Shown: positions 1-11,480 of the stretch, piece after piece | Position numbering within the stretch: the stretch's first letter is position 1 | Layout: the number at the start of each line of letters is the position of its first letter | NCBI GenBank assembly: GCA_950022655.1 | Contig: OX465581.1 | Location: 34,629,300 to 34,693,299, forward strand | DNA: 64,000 nt | Reading direction: 5' to 3' | Source: Alentia gelatinosa | Taxonomy: Eukaryota > Annelida > Polychaeta > Phyllodocida > Polynoidae | The notes under the pieces: generated by a model | The model's database searches: none | Seen by the model: only the letters and a program-made list of their open reading frames with translations | What the model was told of the DNA's origin: nothing | Made by a program: the position numbers and the translations under genes

Positions 1-860
1 TCAGGTTGTTGTTTTTTTCCAGAAGGTTTTGTATTATATCATCCTGTGGTTTTTGTATTTTGACATATTTACTGAGATATTGATGCGTGATACGCTTATA
101 TCCGCTGCCCTTAAGTTGGTCGGAAACATCACCATGGAGTTGTCCCATTACCTTAATTCCATATAAGGAATACAGTAGACCGAGTAGCCAATGACTGCAT
201 TCGCAGCAAACCCCAACCTTCACCCTGACCTCCTTACATAATATTTTCTCGTGCCTTGGGACGGCTCTGCAGTCGAGAGTTGACCTCGAATCTTAGGGGC
301 CACAACCACCCTAACATTCACGGAATCTGAAGAACGAGACGGAAATTTCAGACCAAAATATCAAGGTGCAGATTCCTTTCATATACACTTACTATGGCTC
401 ATTATTATATACCTGGAATTGATTAAAGCCCCATACTGATGGATATGGTTTAAAAGATGTATACAACTCAGTAAGGCTCTCTCATATAGCTAACCTAAAC
501 TAAAGCAATGCAGCTCCTCTGTAAAAAAAAGTCATTTGAGCAGCCTCAACTTCCCCTCAGGTTCGAGAATGTAGGCCATGTTATTCCAAATAAACCAAGT
601 TAAAAGCATAAAGAAGTGATCTAGTTTCTGAGTTACGAAGAACCAATTTCTTAGAAATATGAACACCCCATTTTATAACTCACTGTTTTGAGAATGTTAG
701 TGGTCAAGTGGTACTATGGGATATATTAGTATTCTTTTGTTACTCAGTGACGAATAAAATCTGTATTTCTGGTAAGTAAGAGTGAGACATTCAAATATGG
801 GTATATGTGATAATAGACTTTGCAACGTGCTCGCCCTAATCGGGGTTAAAATAAACGCTT
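1..860. other. Unassigned flank
   Basis: AT-rich sequence with no protein-like open frame, RNA gene or repeat that I could match elsewhere in the window. Confidence 0.4.
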
Positions 861-1193
861 TACCCTTTAGCTACGCTATGATGCCACTGCACGAAAACCA
901 CCATTTTACATATATATATATACGCCATCGCGAAATCGCACGTATCGGCTGTATCGTGGCTTGTTTATACTTATATACACCTCTTATACGCGTCTATGTT
1001 TCCATATGTAGACGCGCGCGACTTGGCTGTCTTTCACGCCTTGCGTATTTAAGATAAAATATACTCTGCGCAATATATATATACGCCAGGCGTATATATG
1101 ATACCAAAAAAAATTAAAATGCGACCCGCGGCCCGCCCCGTCGTGTTGGTGTTGGTAGAGGTTGCACCAACACTGACCCGCCACCCGCGACCT

Positions 1194-1440
1194 CCCAACA
1201 CCACCCCCACCGCCCCCCCCCCCCCCCCAGACACCCCACCACCCCACCACTCTACCCACAGTGAAGCCCAGGTACACAAACCCCACCTCCCTTTGTAGAC
1301 GGATTAGCGGCCGCTCGGCGTGTGTAAGATGTTTTCAGTCCTGAGTCGGAGGCGCACAGGGCGGGCGGCTGAGCGGGTGGCTGTGAGGGTGGCGGCTGCA
1401 TTCACAAGGCAGGGCCGGAGTCGGAGTCGGAGTCGGGGCC
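1194..1440. repeat. C-run and GC-rich low-complexity patch
   Basis: A poly-C run near 1215-1229 is followed by GC-rich DNA with a GGAGTCGG microrepeat directly beside the first palindrome. Open frames here are proline- or glycine-rich artefacts of the base composition. Confidence 0.6.
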
Positions 1441-2256
1441 CTGTTTTTCAGTAACTACATCGCCGGCCAGCGATACCGTACGATCGTCCCGCGATTTCAC
1501 GACATTCTAGAAGACACAAAATGGCCGCTGTTCTATAGACACGATCGTAGTGCGCCACTCACGAGCGCCGCTAAAACTGTTGGCCGTCACGACAAGTATA
1601 GAACTGTCTTAGGTTCTATAACACATCACTGTGCGTATATAGAGGATTTCTCCACTTCCCGATGAAATTAAGTAATGAAATTTTAACACGAGTAAGGGAT
1701 ACATATAAACTATAATCGTTTCAAATATAAAGAAGATCAGACGTAGCGTTCCGAAGTTATCGGCGTTTGAATTTTGTCATAGCAATCGTCTGCTCTGGTG
1801 GCCTAACACCCTCCCGCCTCCCGTGTACAATGAATGTCGAGGTCACTGCATAGATTAGGGTCACGTGAGCGTAGGGGTACACTGGCCACCAGAGCAGTAT
1901 TTGCTATGACAAAATTCAAACGACGATATCTTCAAAACGGTGTGGCCGATTTTCTCCATATTTGGTACGATTATCGATTATATTACTAGTGTTCAAATTT
2001 CATCGCTTAATTCCAAGGGGAAGTGAAGTTGCGCATTCTGTACGACATGTCCATAGCTGTCATGAACCAACGACAACTTGGGCGACCTTTTCAATCACGT
2101 GACCCCACGATTGTCGTGACTGAAAAACACGTCTGGACGCCCTACGCCTCTTAGACTCACGACATATCGCCTATTCACTAAAGTGCCGTGTCTATCAAAC
2201 ACTGACGGCAAAAACACGTCGCCCATAACGATTGTCGTGACTGAAAAACAGGGCCC
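1436..2256. mobile_element. Foldback element copy 1 (0.8-kb palindrome)
   Basis: Ends are inverted repeats: GGGCCCTGTTTTTCAGT at the left and ACTGAAAAACAGGGCCC at the right. The arms continue inward and meet at a near-perfect core. 1764-1803 (CGTTTGAATTTTGTCATAGC and on to CTCTGGTGGCC) pairs with 1884-1922, leaving an 80-base loop. GGAGTCG occurs on both flanks and could be a target duplication, though it lies in a local GGAGTCGG repeat. No open frame; non-autonomous. Confidence 0.8.
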
Positions 2257-2271
2257 GGGAGTCGGACTTCA

Positions 2272-3081
2272 GGGCCCTGTTTTTCAGTCACGACATTTGT
2301 GAGTGTCGCAGGCCTACGATCCCACAGCCGATCTACGACCTTTTTAGACAACCAAAGATGGCCGGCGTCCTATAGACGGTGTCGTAGTGCGCCACGGACG
2401 ATCGCTGCTAAAAGTGTCTCAAGTATAGAACTGTCTTAGGTTCTATAAAACCTCACTGTGCGTATATAGAGGATTTTCTGTGCTTCCCATACAAATTAAG
2501 CGATGAAATTTTAACATACATATAACCTATAATCGTACCAAATATGAAGAAAATCGGTCGCAGCGTTTCGAAGATATCGGTGTTTGGACTTCGTCATAGC
2601 AATGGTCTGCTCTGGTGGCCAGTCACCCTCCCACCTCCGGATACGCAGTCAATGTCAAGGTCGCTGCATAAATTAGCGGAGGTATCGGAGAAATACACTG
2701 GCCACCAGAGCAGACCATTGCTATGACGAGATCCAAACGCCTATAACTTCGGAAAGGTGCAGCCGATTTTCTTCATATTTGAGACGATTATAGGTCATAT
2801 GTATACCTTACTCGTGTTAAAATTTCATCGCTTAATTCGAACGGGAAGTGAAGTTGCGCATTCTGTACGACATGTCCATAGATGTTTTAGACCTACGACA
2901 CTTTGGGCTGCAGTTTCCGCTCCATTAGCCACCGACTGTCGTGACTATAGCACACCTCACACCACCCTATGTGTCGTAGAGCAGCGATAATTGTCCGACC
3001 CTCTAAAATGTCGCGACTATAGAACACTCACAGCAAAAACATGTCGTTCATAACGATTGTCGTGACTGAAAAACAGGGCCC
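2272..3081. mobile_element. Foldback element copy 2, 15 bases from copy 1
   Basis: Same family and termini as copy 1 (GGGCCCTGTTTTTCAGTCAC and its inverse). The core arms GTCATAGCAATGGTCTGCTC and GAGCAGACCATTGCTATGAC match exactly in inverse. Outer arms share AAGCGATGAAATTTTAAC and CCGATTTTCTTCATATTTG in inverse. The two copies are diverged but collinear, so they are either two insertions or an old duplication. Confidence 0.8.
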
Positions 3082-4077
3082 AGTGCACAGAGACACTGGA
3101 GGGAGGCGATTATATAGTAAGCCTGACAGTCCACACATTAAAATGGTGTTTGAAAGTAAGATCTATTAGAAAAACAATTAAAAAAACAACATAATGCAAC
3201 ATAATCAAGTTTTTATAAAATAAATTGGTAATATAAGATTTTCGTATAATACAGACTTGGATGGTTAATGGCAAATGAAATATGCTACCACTGATGTCCC
3301 CAAGTGGCAGAGGTCGGAATTATCGGATAGTGGCGTAAATGAATAGAATCAGGCGTATATATGACGTATATAAGATGGCACCATGGACACGTATATACGC
3401 CACTAGATAAGGCGTCTACGAGACGTCTAATAGGTCGAACTTCTAGACACAAAATCCTACTGTTAGACGCGTTTCAGATACATATGTAAAGCCGTTAGTT
3501 TCGTGCAGTGTGCCTAGAGGCATTCCCGGGCATAGTATGCTATGAAGCCTGGAGGTATTCCTGGGCTTTGTTCGCTATGATGCCTTGAGGCATCATTTTC
3601 AAAATTAAGTGATTGCTATTTATTAATTATACAATGCGAATACATTGTATTTTGATAATATTCTTCCAATTTATGTAAAATTATATCATAGCTAATATCA
3701 ATACTATTATATAACATCGTAATTGTCTAGAATTACCATAGAGGTAGGATATAATGACGACTCTCTGGATACAGTGAAAAGTGCCAGCGTACTACAAGCG
3801 TGAAAATGGTACAACAGCGGCGTAATGAAAGGGTTAAAAGAGGGAAAAAATCTCCGTTCCAAGCAAATTGTCCCCTTAACCAGGGTGTCCCCTTAAGCAG
3901 AGTGTCCCAGAAGTGGGGTTTTACTGTATGCATATTTTGTCTAAGTAACAACCATACTAACTATTTAGACTAAAACACAAATATGATCAATACTGGAACC
4001 TAAATGGTACCGTGGTTCACACAGGGATTATTGTGCCCCAACTAGACACAGTGTGACCACTAGCCTTCACTTATACT

Positions 4078-5345
4078 TCATATAGTCATTGGATTTGGCA
4101 GGTTCATGGGTGGCTCTATGTGGATACCATGGCCTGTCAATTCTCGGAGTAGGCATAGATGACTTGATGGTTTAGTAGGTTGATTGTTATCAACCATAGG
4201 GGTGAATGGTATTACTACTGTTATTTTGATAACACTGTCAGTTTCTATTGGCTGAACTTTAACAGACAACTGACATGACAGTGGGCTAACACTTGATCTG
4301 GTGAAAATAGGCCGAATTGCTTCTGAACTGATGACTGCATCCTTGATTTGGTCTACATGTCGACTCCATGTGACACCTGGTGCCACCTCAATGCGATGCC
4401 AGACTCTATAGCCCCTAACAACGACCTGTTGAACACTGGTGTGTTGGCATGTATACATGCATCTTCTCCTGCCATCTCTCTATGAATTCCCTCGTACTGG
4501 GAGGAAGATGATCAAGCAGTGACGTCAGGTTCCTTCCCATGAATAGTTTTGCTGGCATCTCCTTGATTGTTGCATGGGGAGTTGAACAATAGGTGAAAAG
4601 TAACTGTGATAGTCCCTTCTGTACATAGCCCCCACCATGTTTACTTGATTTCATTCCTAGCTTGAATGACTGACAAATTCCTTGGCTAGTCCATTTGTAC
4701 TTGGGTGGTATAGAGCAGATTTGGTAGGCTTTACCCTATTATACTGCATGAAGTTGCTGAACATTTCTGATGTGAATTGGGGTCCATTATCGCTGACAAC
4801 TTGATACATTATTTCTGGCAAAGATGGAGCAAAGTCCTGAGCACATCCGCCTTCTCTCTGCTGTATTGCTCCACATCTGGACTTCTTCCGGCCATTTAGA
4901 AATGGTGTGGTCTGTGATGTGGATGAATTTCCTGCCCAAAACAAACTATAAAAGTACCTGGCAACCCACACCAACACTAAAGGTTCCTCATCTATAATTT
5001 TTCTTGGGTGAACTCAATGACACATATTCTACCGGCCTCTTGGTGCCATCCTTCATGATGTGAGACAAAACTTCAAGATTGGAGATGCATCACATACCAG
5101 GTTGAGCGGTTTTTCAGGATCCCGGTGTGTGAGCACTCCCTCGGATGAGACCAGCTTCTTCACCTCCTTGAATGCATCGCTACAGTTTTTGCTCCAAATC
5201 CACTCACCATCCTTCTCCAACAGCCTGTGAGGTGGATGAAGTATTGTGGCCAGATTAGGCAAAAACCATCCATAAAGGCTTACATGACCTAAAAACGTCC
5301 TGAGGTCTGAAGTGTTTTCGGCTCCAGTGCATCAGTGACCGGCAT
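4078..5345 (-). pseudogene. Ty3/gypsy LTR-retrotransposon pol remnant
   Basis: Read right to left: end of reverse transcriptase (DLRTFLGHVSLYGWFLPNLA, HRLLEKDGEW, DAFKEVKKLV), RNase H start (PLNLVCDASP, RPVEYVSLSS, GRKFIHITD), then after a deletion the integrase core (VSDNGPQFTSEMF, YHPSTNGLA) and the integrase C-terminal part (TPHATIKEMPAKLFMGRNL). Frames are broken by several stops and shifts, and protease, gag and flanking LTRs are not seen. Dead copy. Confidence 0.85.
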
Positions 5346-5764
5346 ATATAAAACAAAGCTGATGAATAATCATTCCCCCTCACCTACACCAACATTTCTA
5401 CAACTTTTTAAACCCTTCTCTATTCTGATAATGATGTGCCTCGGCTGGTAGGGCATCCCATGATAGCTTACCACTACATAACAGTGATCTCCTGAAGAGC
5501 TCAGTACAAGGCCGTTTCTTTCTCTTTTTTTCATTTACTGAGGTAATACATAGACATTCTGCCTGACGGCAGGTTTTCTGTGTTCACAGTTTACACATTC
5601 ATACATAGATCTTATCGGTGAACAACCACTGGTCTTCAGTGGAGGGATTCAATGATTGAATAATGGTGAAATGACATGGGATGAATTTACCATTGTATCT
5701 TTATCAAGATTTACCGAGTGTCCTCTGCCTACTCTTCAACTTCACATACTTTTTATAAGCCGAC

Positions 5765-6840
5765 ATTTTCTCACAGTCTTGGACCTCTCCAGAGAAACAT
5801 ACCCTCATATAAGGGGTTTCTCTTGAAATAGCCTGTCTGAGGCCTCTTCAAGCTCGACTGTCTTTTTTCTTGGGTACGAGTACGTGGGTTGTTCTTATGT
5901 ACGATATTTTTACAATATTGTTTCATGAATACATACTTGAGATATGTTCTTCTAACTTCTAGCGTGTATACATCACATGATTTATGAAGGTTTACAATAA
6001 TAATGTCACGAATTTTGGTCCTTGTACATATCCTCGAGGCCCGGATTTGAAGCTTCTGGAGCTTCTCCAGTAACATAGTTGAAGCGCCATCAACAAAATA
6101 ACCAGAGTAGTCGAAGATTGGAGCGATTCATGTCTTGTAAATTCTTATACTTACTTGCTTACTTATAAACTTGCGAATTCGAGCCAGCTGAAATATGCGT
6201 TGGATTCCCTTTCATGTAACATTGTTTATCATATTCAACCAAGATAGTGTTTCATCCAGCAGTATACCTAAATACACACAGTTTAGTCTTCTTTGCGTTG
6301 ATAACCATAGAATATTCGTCACACCATCTTACCAATAGATTAATGTCATTTTGCAAACGGTATAAACAAGTTTCGACACTCTTATCACTATTATATAAAA
6401 CAAGATCATCCGCATAAAAATATACTTTAAGATAAAAGGAATATCCTTGATGTCGTTAATAAAACAATTGAATACTAAGCTCGGTGGCAAAGTGGTAGGG
6501 GTGTTCGCCTCGAGCATGGGAGGTCGTGGGTTCAAACCCCGGTCGGGTCATAACAAAGACTTACACAAAAATGGTACCCACCGCCCATTCGGTTAAACAT
6601 CCGCCATTAGAATGAGGGGTCGGGGCAAGGGCCCGAGCGGAAGAACGGCCGTAGCCGAATTCGGTGATTGTCAACATACAATATTCCCTAATAAAAATTG
6701 CCCCAAAAAAAAAAATAAATAAATAAAAGAGGTCCCAAAATACTATCTTGGGGGATTCCCGCATCCCAACTCTAGTGCCCTGAGACCGATTTTCCAAATA
6801 ACTCCCTATACATGAAACCATTTCCTCACCAATCTTAAAA
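5765..6840 (-). pseudogene. Non-LTR retrotransposon reverse-transcriptase fragment
   Basis: Read right to left: IGSYLENRSQ, GIPQDSILGPL, then VFNCFINDIKDI, the catalytic FYADDLVLYN, EYSMVINAKKTKLCVF, YLGILLDETLSW, APIFDYSGYFVDGAS and LQKLQIRASRIC. This is the order of motifs in the second half of a Jockey/CR1-like RT. Two or three frameshifts and stops, and a SINE inserted between the GPL and VFN blocks. No endonuclease domain remains. Confidence 0.85.
6478..6730 (+). mobile_element. tRNA-derived SINE inserted in the LINE fragment
   Basis: Box A-like TGGCAAAGTGG (6485-6495) and box B-like GGGTTCAAACCCC (6528-6540) at tRNA spacing, a body of about 150 bases, and an A-rich tail (AAATAAATAAATAAAA) near 6710-6728. 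It separates reverse-transcriptase motifs that are contiguous in the protein, so the insertion is younger than the LINE copy. Confidence 0.8.
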
Positions 6841-7400
6841 TCATTACTCATTCTCAATTTCACCCTTCCTGTAGTCCTAGTGACGTTTCCACTATCCGAG
6901 ATCAAACTTTTCTCTTTGCTAGCCCACCAATAATAGATAAAAGAAAGATTTTGGACATTCCTTCTGGTATCCATTGTAGCAATATTAGCGTGCTCTATTA
7001 TGGCTTGAGTATTCTTCCTGTGATACCTCTTACTTTTAAACAGGTACTTTTAGACAGTATTTAACATTGTTTGTAGTTTCCGTTTTTCATCCTCCCTAAG
7101 TGTGCCACATACAAAGCTGCAATATTCCAACTTTGACAGGATCATAGTTTTCAATATGGCAATGGAGGTAACGGTGTCAATAAAGAAACAAAGTTTAAAG
7201 ATTTTCAACTAAAAGTCTCTTTTCAATTTATCAAAATAGGGCGTAAAGGAAAGTGGATTATCAATCACAACACCAAGATAGGTGAAAGTAGCAATATTAG
7301 GATATGATGAGATATAACATGGTGCACAGGTACATTCATTTATGTGGTTTTGTCTGATCAAAGACATTTTGTCGACTACATTTAGATGTGAAGGTTACAT
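6841..7400 (-). pseudogene. Second LINE fragment (RT C-terminal part)
   Basis: Minus-strand translation gives ILSKLEYCSFVCGTLREDEK, RKLQTMLNTV and TMDTRRNVQNLSFIYYW, the LDYC...LQ...R pattern that follows the RT palm in CR1/Jockey-type elements. At least one stop. It abuts the other fragment near 6840 and may be a nested copy of the same family. Confidence 0.65.
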
Positions 7401-7499
7401 TACAACGAGGATGAACAATAAGGAGAGGCTAGTTTTCTGAGTTGTTGAGCTAGGTTCCCTGTTTCAGTAGTTTGTGTTATGTCAAGTCATATGCATGGT

Positions 7500-7700
7500 T
7501 TTAAGCTGTATGTATCCATTAGGGGATAAATAATGGTAAATTCCTTCAATGTTCTCTTGAAGGAGACCTAACTAGGCAGTGATTTGATTTCTTCTGGGAG
7601 TTTGTTCCATGTGCTTGTGCCTCTATATAGAATTCACTCTTGATTTTATAGTTTTAAACAGACGTTGATTTTGCGATCTAAGAATCATGGTATGGTCATT
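7500..7700 (-). pseudogene. Third LINE fragment (extreme C terminus)
   Basis: Minus-strand LYRGTSTWNKLPEEIKSLPS, then after a stop VSFKRTLKEF, matches the R..WNsLP...sFKr.Lk ending of many non-LTR reverse transcriptases. Confidence 0.6.
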
Positions 7701-7759
7701 CTTAATTAATGGTGTGCTTCAATATCATCATAGACCTTGTATCAATATAGACCTTGTGA

Positions 7760-10345
7760 ATATATCTCATCAATAGCTTATGTTACCTGTACTCCAAAGG
7801 TTTGGTGCCTGTTTCGAGATTCAATCTCTCAGTTGAGTGGGTCATGGTGTGGTTATTCAAGTATATGGTTATTCCCTGTAATCTTTTTCTGTTTCCTCCA
7901 TTCACTGACTGAAAAGGTTATAAGAATGGTCTTGTTATCAACTGCATTCAGGAACCTCCTATGTACCTGTGATGCTTTGCAGCTGATGGCCATCCTCTCC
8001 ACCTCATATTGATCTATCATTGTTTTTAGTAGAGTTCACTCTGAATGTGTCAAACACTGCATCTATTGTTACTCTCACCTCCTTCCCTCAGTAGAAAAGA
8101 CAGGAGTGGCAACATCACCGAAAGTAACTTGGTCACCTATGACTCTTTCTTCTAAGTTCATTACATTTACTACAGAAGCAGAGTCACCTGAGAGTTGTCC
8201 TGCCACTGTCAAATTCTTCTGCAAAGTTGTGGCTATAGTAGCTTTGTTGGGTTTTCACAGCAAGCTGCCTGGTGTGGACAGGGCCCAAGGTAATGGTTAA
8301 AAGGGAAAACAGAAGATATCTTCCATTTGGATATTGTGTCCTTGTGCCATCACTATTCTGTGACTAAACAAAGATCTGTCAGCATTCAGAATCATCAACC
8401 TCCCACTTGATTTCACATCCTTCTTCTTATGCATATTACTGAATGTCTTTAACTTGTTAGTTCTGAGTAGATCATGAAATTTCCTTAGAGGTGGATCTAT
8501 CTCTAGCCTCTCATCCTTAAAGGTTGCATAAGCTTTGTCACCAATCCTTTAGGCTTTTCACAGGTCAGAGGCAGTGTCTCTGGGTTCTGATTTTGCAGTA
8601 GAAATGTTAGTTAGGCCCTACTTCCCTACAAATGGGTTGCTTTAGTTTTTCAATAAGTGGGAGTTCAACTCTGGGGAGATGTGGTCCAAAAGAATTGGCC
8701 TCTACTGCAATGCTGTTGCCACGATGGGATGTATCCTGTCGTGTAAGGGTTTCCACTAATCTATCAATTTTATCTTAGCTTTGCTTAGCTTTGCTTAGGT
8801 TATTACCTTGTTGATGTTTGTTGATTTTGCTTTCCAAACTCTGAGTTCCCTATTACACATTTGATTTTCCAAGACTACTTCTTTGAAGGATACACTGTTA
8901 GGAACCAATAACAACTTTCCATTGTCATCTGGATATATATTGACTAGTTCTCCAAATTCTTATTCCATCTTCCTACAAATGTGTTTCCTTGTGGATTCAT
9001 GCTTGTATTCAACTCCACCAGATGGCATAAAATATTCTAAAATAGTTTTTTGTATTTCCAATTTTTTGGGGTAGGGGCCAACTTGTATTTTTTTCTCTAC
9101 TCTAAAATTGTTGTCAAAGAAGTGATTGCTACAATATTTTTGTTAGAAATTATACCAGTTTGTATGTCTCTGAAAGGATCTTGTGATGTATACATGTATT
9201 AAGAATATCACAGGGTGCTTCCCAACAGGTCCTCGCTCCAGATAGAGGTTAAGGCCTAACTGTTTGGACTGCCACCCCCAGCATTTGAACCATCCCCTGT
9301 CTTCGTTTGGACTGACCCCCCGATAGGGTATATAAGGAGGCACTCACAGCTTCACTTGGAACCCAGACATCGTGGTGTCAACATCTCCATGCTGCTCAGC
9401 ATTACCACCACTGCAGTGTCAGGCTTGAAACACCATAGGACTCTATGCTACAGAGGCCTTTACTGAGGATTGGGCTTCTCCATAAGCTACTATCACCCCA
9501 GCACTAGAGGAAAAGACACTGATGACTGCTACCACTACTTGGATCATCTATAGACTGTGAGTACTGCTTAGACCAAGAGGACTTATATTATATGTACACT
9601 AGAGAAGTGTATATGATTTTGTATGTTGATGAGAATTGTTATGTAACTGTATACTTTGTTATAATATATGTTATTAATACATATCTGTGTATGGTTATCT
9701 GTCTTCTTCATTTAGTATAGACAATATTCTGAATTCTCTTTTCTTGTCACTGGGTTAGCTAGTCTATAGGATTAGGCCTTAGCTACTGTACGTGACAATC
9801 TTCATAGTCTTCTTCTTCAATCTTTCTATACAGTTCATCACCATCTGTTTCTTTGTTTATTGATTCATAGCTTTGCCATCATGTTCTTATTTTCTATTCT
9901 TTTCATCTTCCTTTTTATGGAAGATTCTCGTAGCTTTTTGGTCTGCTATCAGTTCCAAAGCTTTAGTAAGCTTTTCATGTGTCTTGGAGTGCTTCTTAGG
10001 CTTGACATTGCTACAGAAAATGCAGATTGAATCATACACTCTTCCCTCATGATGCTCTTCTACTAGGCCTTTTTGATGAACTACCACTGTTTCCAACCTC
10101 ACCAATAAAACTCTCAGTTCCTTTACTCTTCAGAGTCTCTAGATCTCTGTTCATGTTAAAAAAGCTTCAGGGACATCTCCATCACAAATCTGCTTGCAGC
10201 GTCTAAAACAGTTGCATGAGATCTGCTCCTTTACTTGATTTCTTCCTTTTGCTGCTTCAAATAAACCTAACCATGAGTCATAGCTTTGAGGAGTAGTTAA
10301 AGGTTGATTTTCTTTATTTCCTGCTGTCAAGTGAATGATTTTCAT
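7760..10345 (-). pseudogene. Decayed member of an uncharacterised invertebrate protein family
   Basis: Read right to left the pieces are collinear: KIIHLTAGNKENQPLTTPQS, LFEAAKGRNQV; VYDSICIFCSN (a C-x2-C pair), KTHEKLTKALELIADQKATR; then past the LTR insertion GELVNIYPDDNGKLLLVPNS and VSFKEVVLENQMCNRELRVW; KLKTFSNMHKKK, MILNADRSLFSHRIVMAQ; LPWALSTP, VAGQLSGDSASVVNVMNLEE; VHRRFLNAVDNKTIL. From memory this order fits a large protein family of unknown function common in mollusc, cnidarian and lancelet genomes, possibly spread by transposition. Many stops and shifts; not functional. Family identity is from recall, not a search. Confidence 0.65.
9141..9797 (+). mobile_element. Solo LTR inserted in the pseudogene
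   Basis: Starts TGTTAG and ends GTGACA, about 657 bp, flanked by ATTTT and ATCTT, an imperfect 5-bp duplication. It has a TATA box (GGGTATATAAGG, 9326-9337), consistent with an LTR U3/R junction. No internal retroelement sequence lies on either side; the flanks are pseudogene. The exact ends are inferred. Confidence 0.6.
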
Positions 10346-10867
10346 CAGATATCTTGTGCTGAAGCTTTTCCCTTTTCACGCAAAGGGGTCAGCTTTTTTG
10401 CAGAAAATCTCCACAAATCCAAATTTCAAGACCACTTTTCATTATAACAAAATCATATATTTTGCATTCATCAACACTAAATTGTTAGTGCCTCTTAATT
10501 CAGGGAGTAAGAAATAGGGAATGTTTAACAACTGTCCTGAGAAGCAAATTTCAAGAAGATAGAGCTGATATTAAGAAAGAGCCAATAGTTCTAAACAGGA
10601 TGCCGATTTAAGAAAAGTTCATTTTGGGGTGGACTTACTAAAAGGCTACCGTGAATAGAATGTATCATGTATTTTCCAACCCTAGAGATGGTAACCTTGC
10701 TGAAAAAAAGAACTAAGTGTGCATTTTGAAATAGAAATATTGGCCCTTAAAGGCCAAATCAGCAGGTGGACGCATTTAACATTCAATAGAAGGTCTGCTA
10801 ATAATTGGCAGGGTCTAGGGAGAGACCAGACCCCTGCCAAGGAGTTCTTCAAAATGGACCTGTGACA

Positions 10868-11175
10868 ACTCTTGTATCAGTCTTAATGCAGTCTTGCAAC
10901 AGTCTTGCAACAGTCTTAAAACAGTCTTGTATCAGCCGTACAACAGTATTACAACAGTCTTGCAACAGTCTCGCAACAATCTTGCAACAGTCTTGTATCA
11001 GCCTTACAACAGTCTTACTACAGTCTCACAACAGTCTTACAAGTCTTGCAACAGTCTTGCAACAGTCTTACAAAGGTCTTGCAACAGTCTCACAACAGTC
11101 TCACAACAGTCTTTCAACGGTCTTGTATCAGGCTTACAACAGTCTTGCAACAGTCTTGTATCAGTCTTACAAAGT
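10868..11175. repeat. 12-bp minisatellite (CAACAGTCTTGC-like)
   Basis: About 25 diverged units of CAACAGTCTTG(C), some replaced by TATCAGTCTTAC. A 12-base period keeps frames open, so long Gln/Ser/Leu-rich frames here are artefacts. Confidence 0.9.
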
Positions 11176-11238
11176 TATGTGTAACTGTTTGAAGAAGTAT
11201 GTAGCATTCACACATCTCCCTACTGCCCACAGGCGGGT

Positions 11239-11480
11239 GCGAGTGGTCAGAGACATGCAGTGTATCCTCTGTATAATTATGCACGATTCTTGAATATTCA
11301 TTTAATCCCAGGAGGCAGTGATAGTGACACTAGGCGGGGAGGGATAGGATACAGCAACTGAGGCCAGTAGTTGGGTGTAGGTGGAGGGGTAAGGCACGCA
11401 GTCAGCTATACTAGGCTCAGAGACAAGCAGTGTATCCTCTGTACAATTATTTGTGATTCTTGAATATCCAATTAACCCAA
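11239..11480. repeat. Direct repeat pair
   Basis: AGTGTATCCTCTGTATAATT and following bases near 11258-11305 recur as AGTGTATCCTCTGTACAATT near 11430-11478, about 172 bp apart, with a G-rich spacer. No gene seen. Confidence 0.6.

Larger units (their letters stand above)
863..3833. mobile_element. Possible interrupted piggyBac-like element around the twin palindromes
   Basis: The left end CCCTTTAGCTACGCTATGAT (from 863) resembles the left end of the element at 62645. The right part (3505-3833) matches that element's interior and right end, closing with AATGAAAGGG then TTAA. Segments 880-1095 and 3345-3520 share TATATACGCC and ACGCGTCT motifs in opposite orientation. If this is one element, the palindromes at 1436-3081 were inserted into it. 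The left flank is TTTA, not TTAA, so the link is tentative. Confidence 0.4.

Noticed and set aside
984..1298. Gly- or Pro-rich frames on opposite strands
   Set aside because: They come from a poly-C/poly-G tract.
6478..6550. Functional tRNA gene
   Set aside because: Box A and box B are present, but the sequence continues into a SINE body and A-rich tail; the cloverleaf was not convincing.
10805..11293. 162-codon Ser/Gln/Leu-rich frame
   Set aside because: It covers the 12-bp minisatellite almost exactly; composition is set by the repeat.
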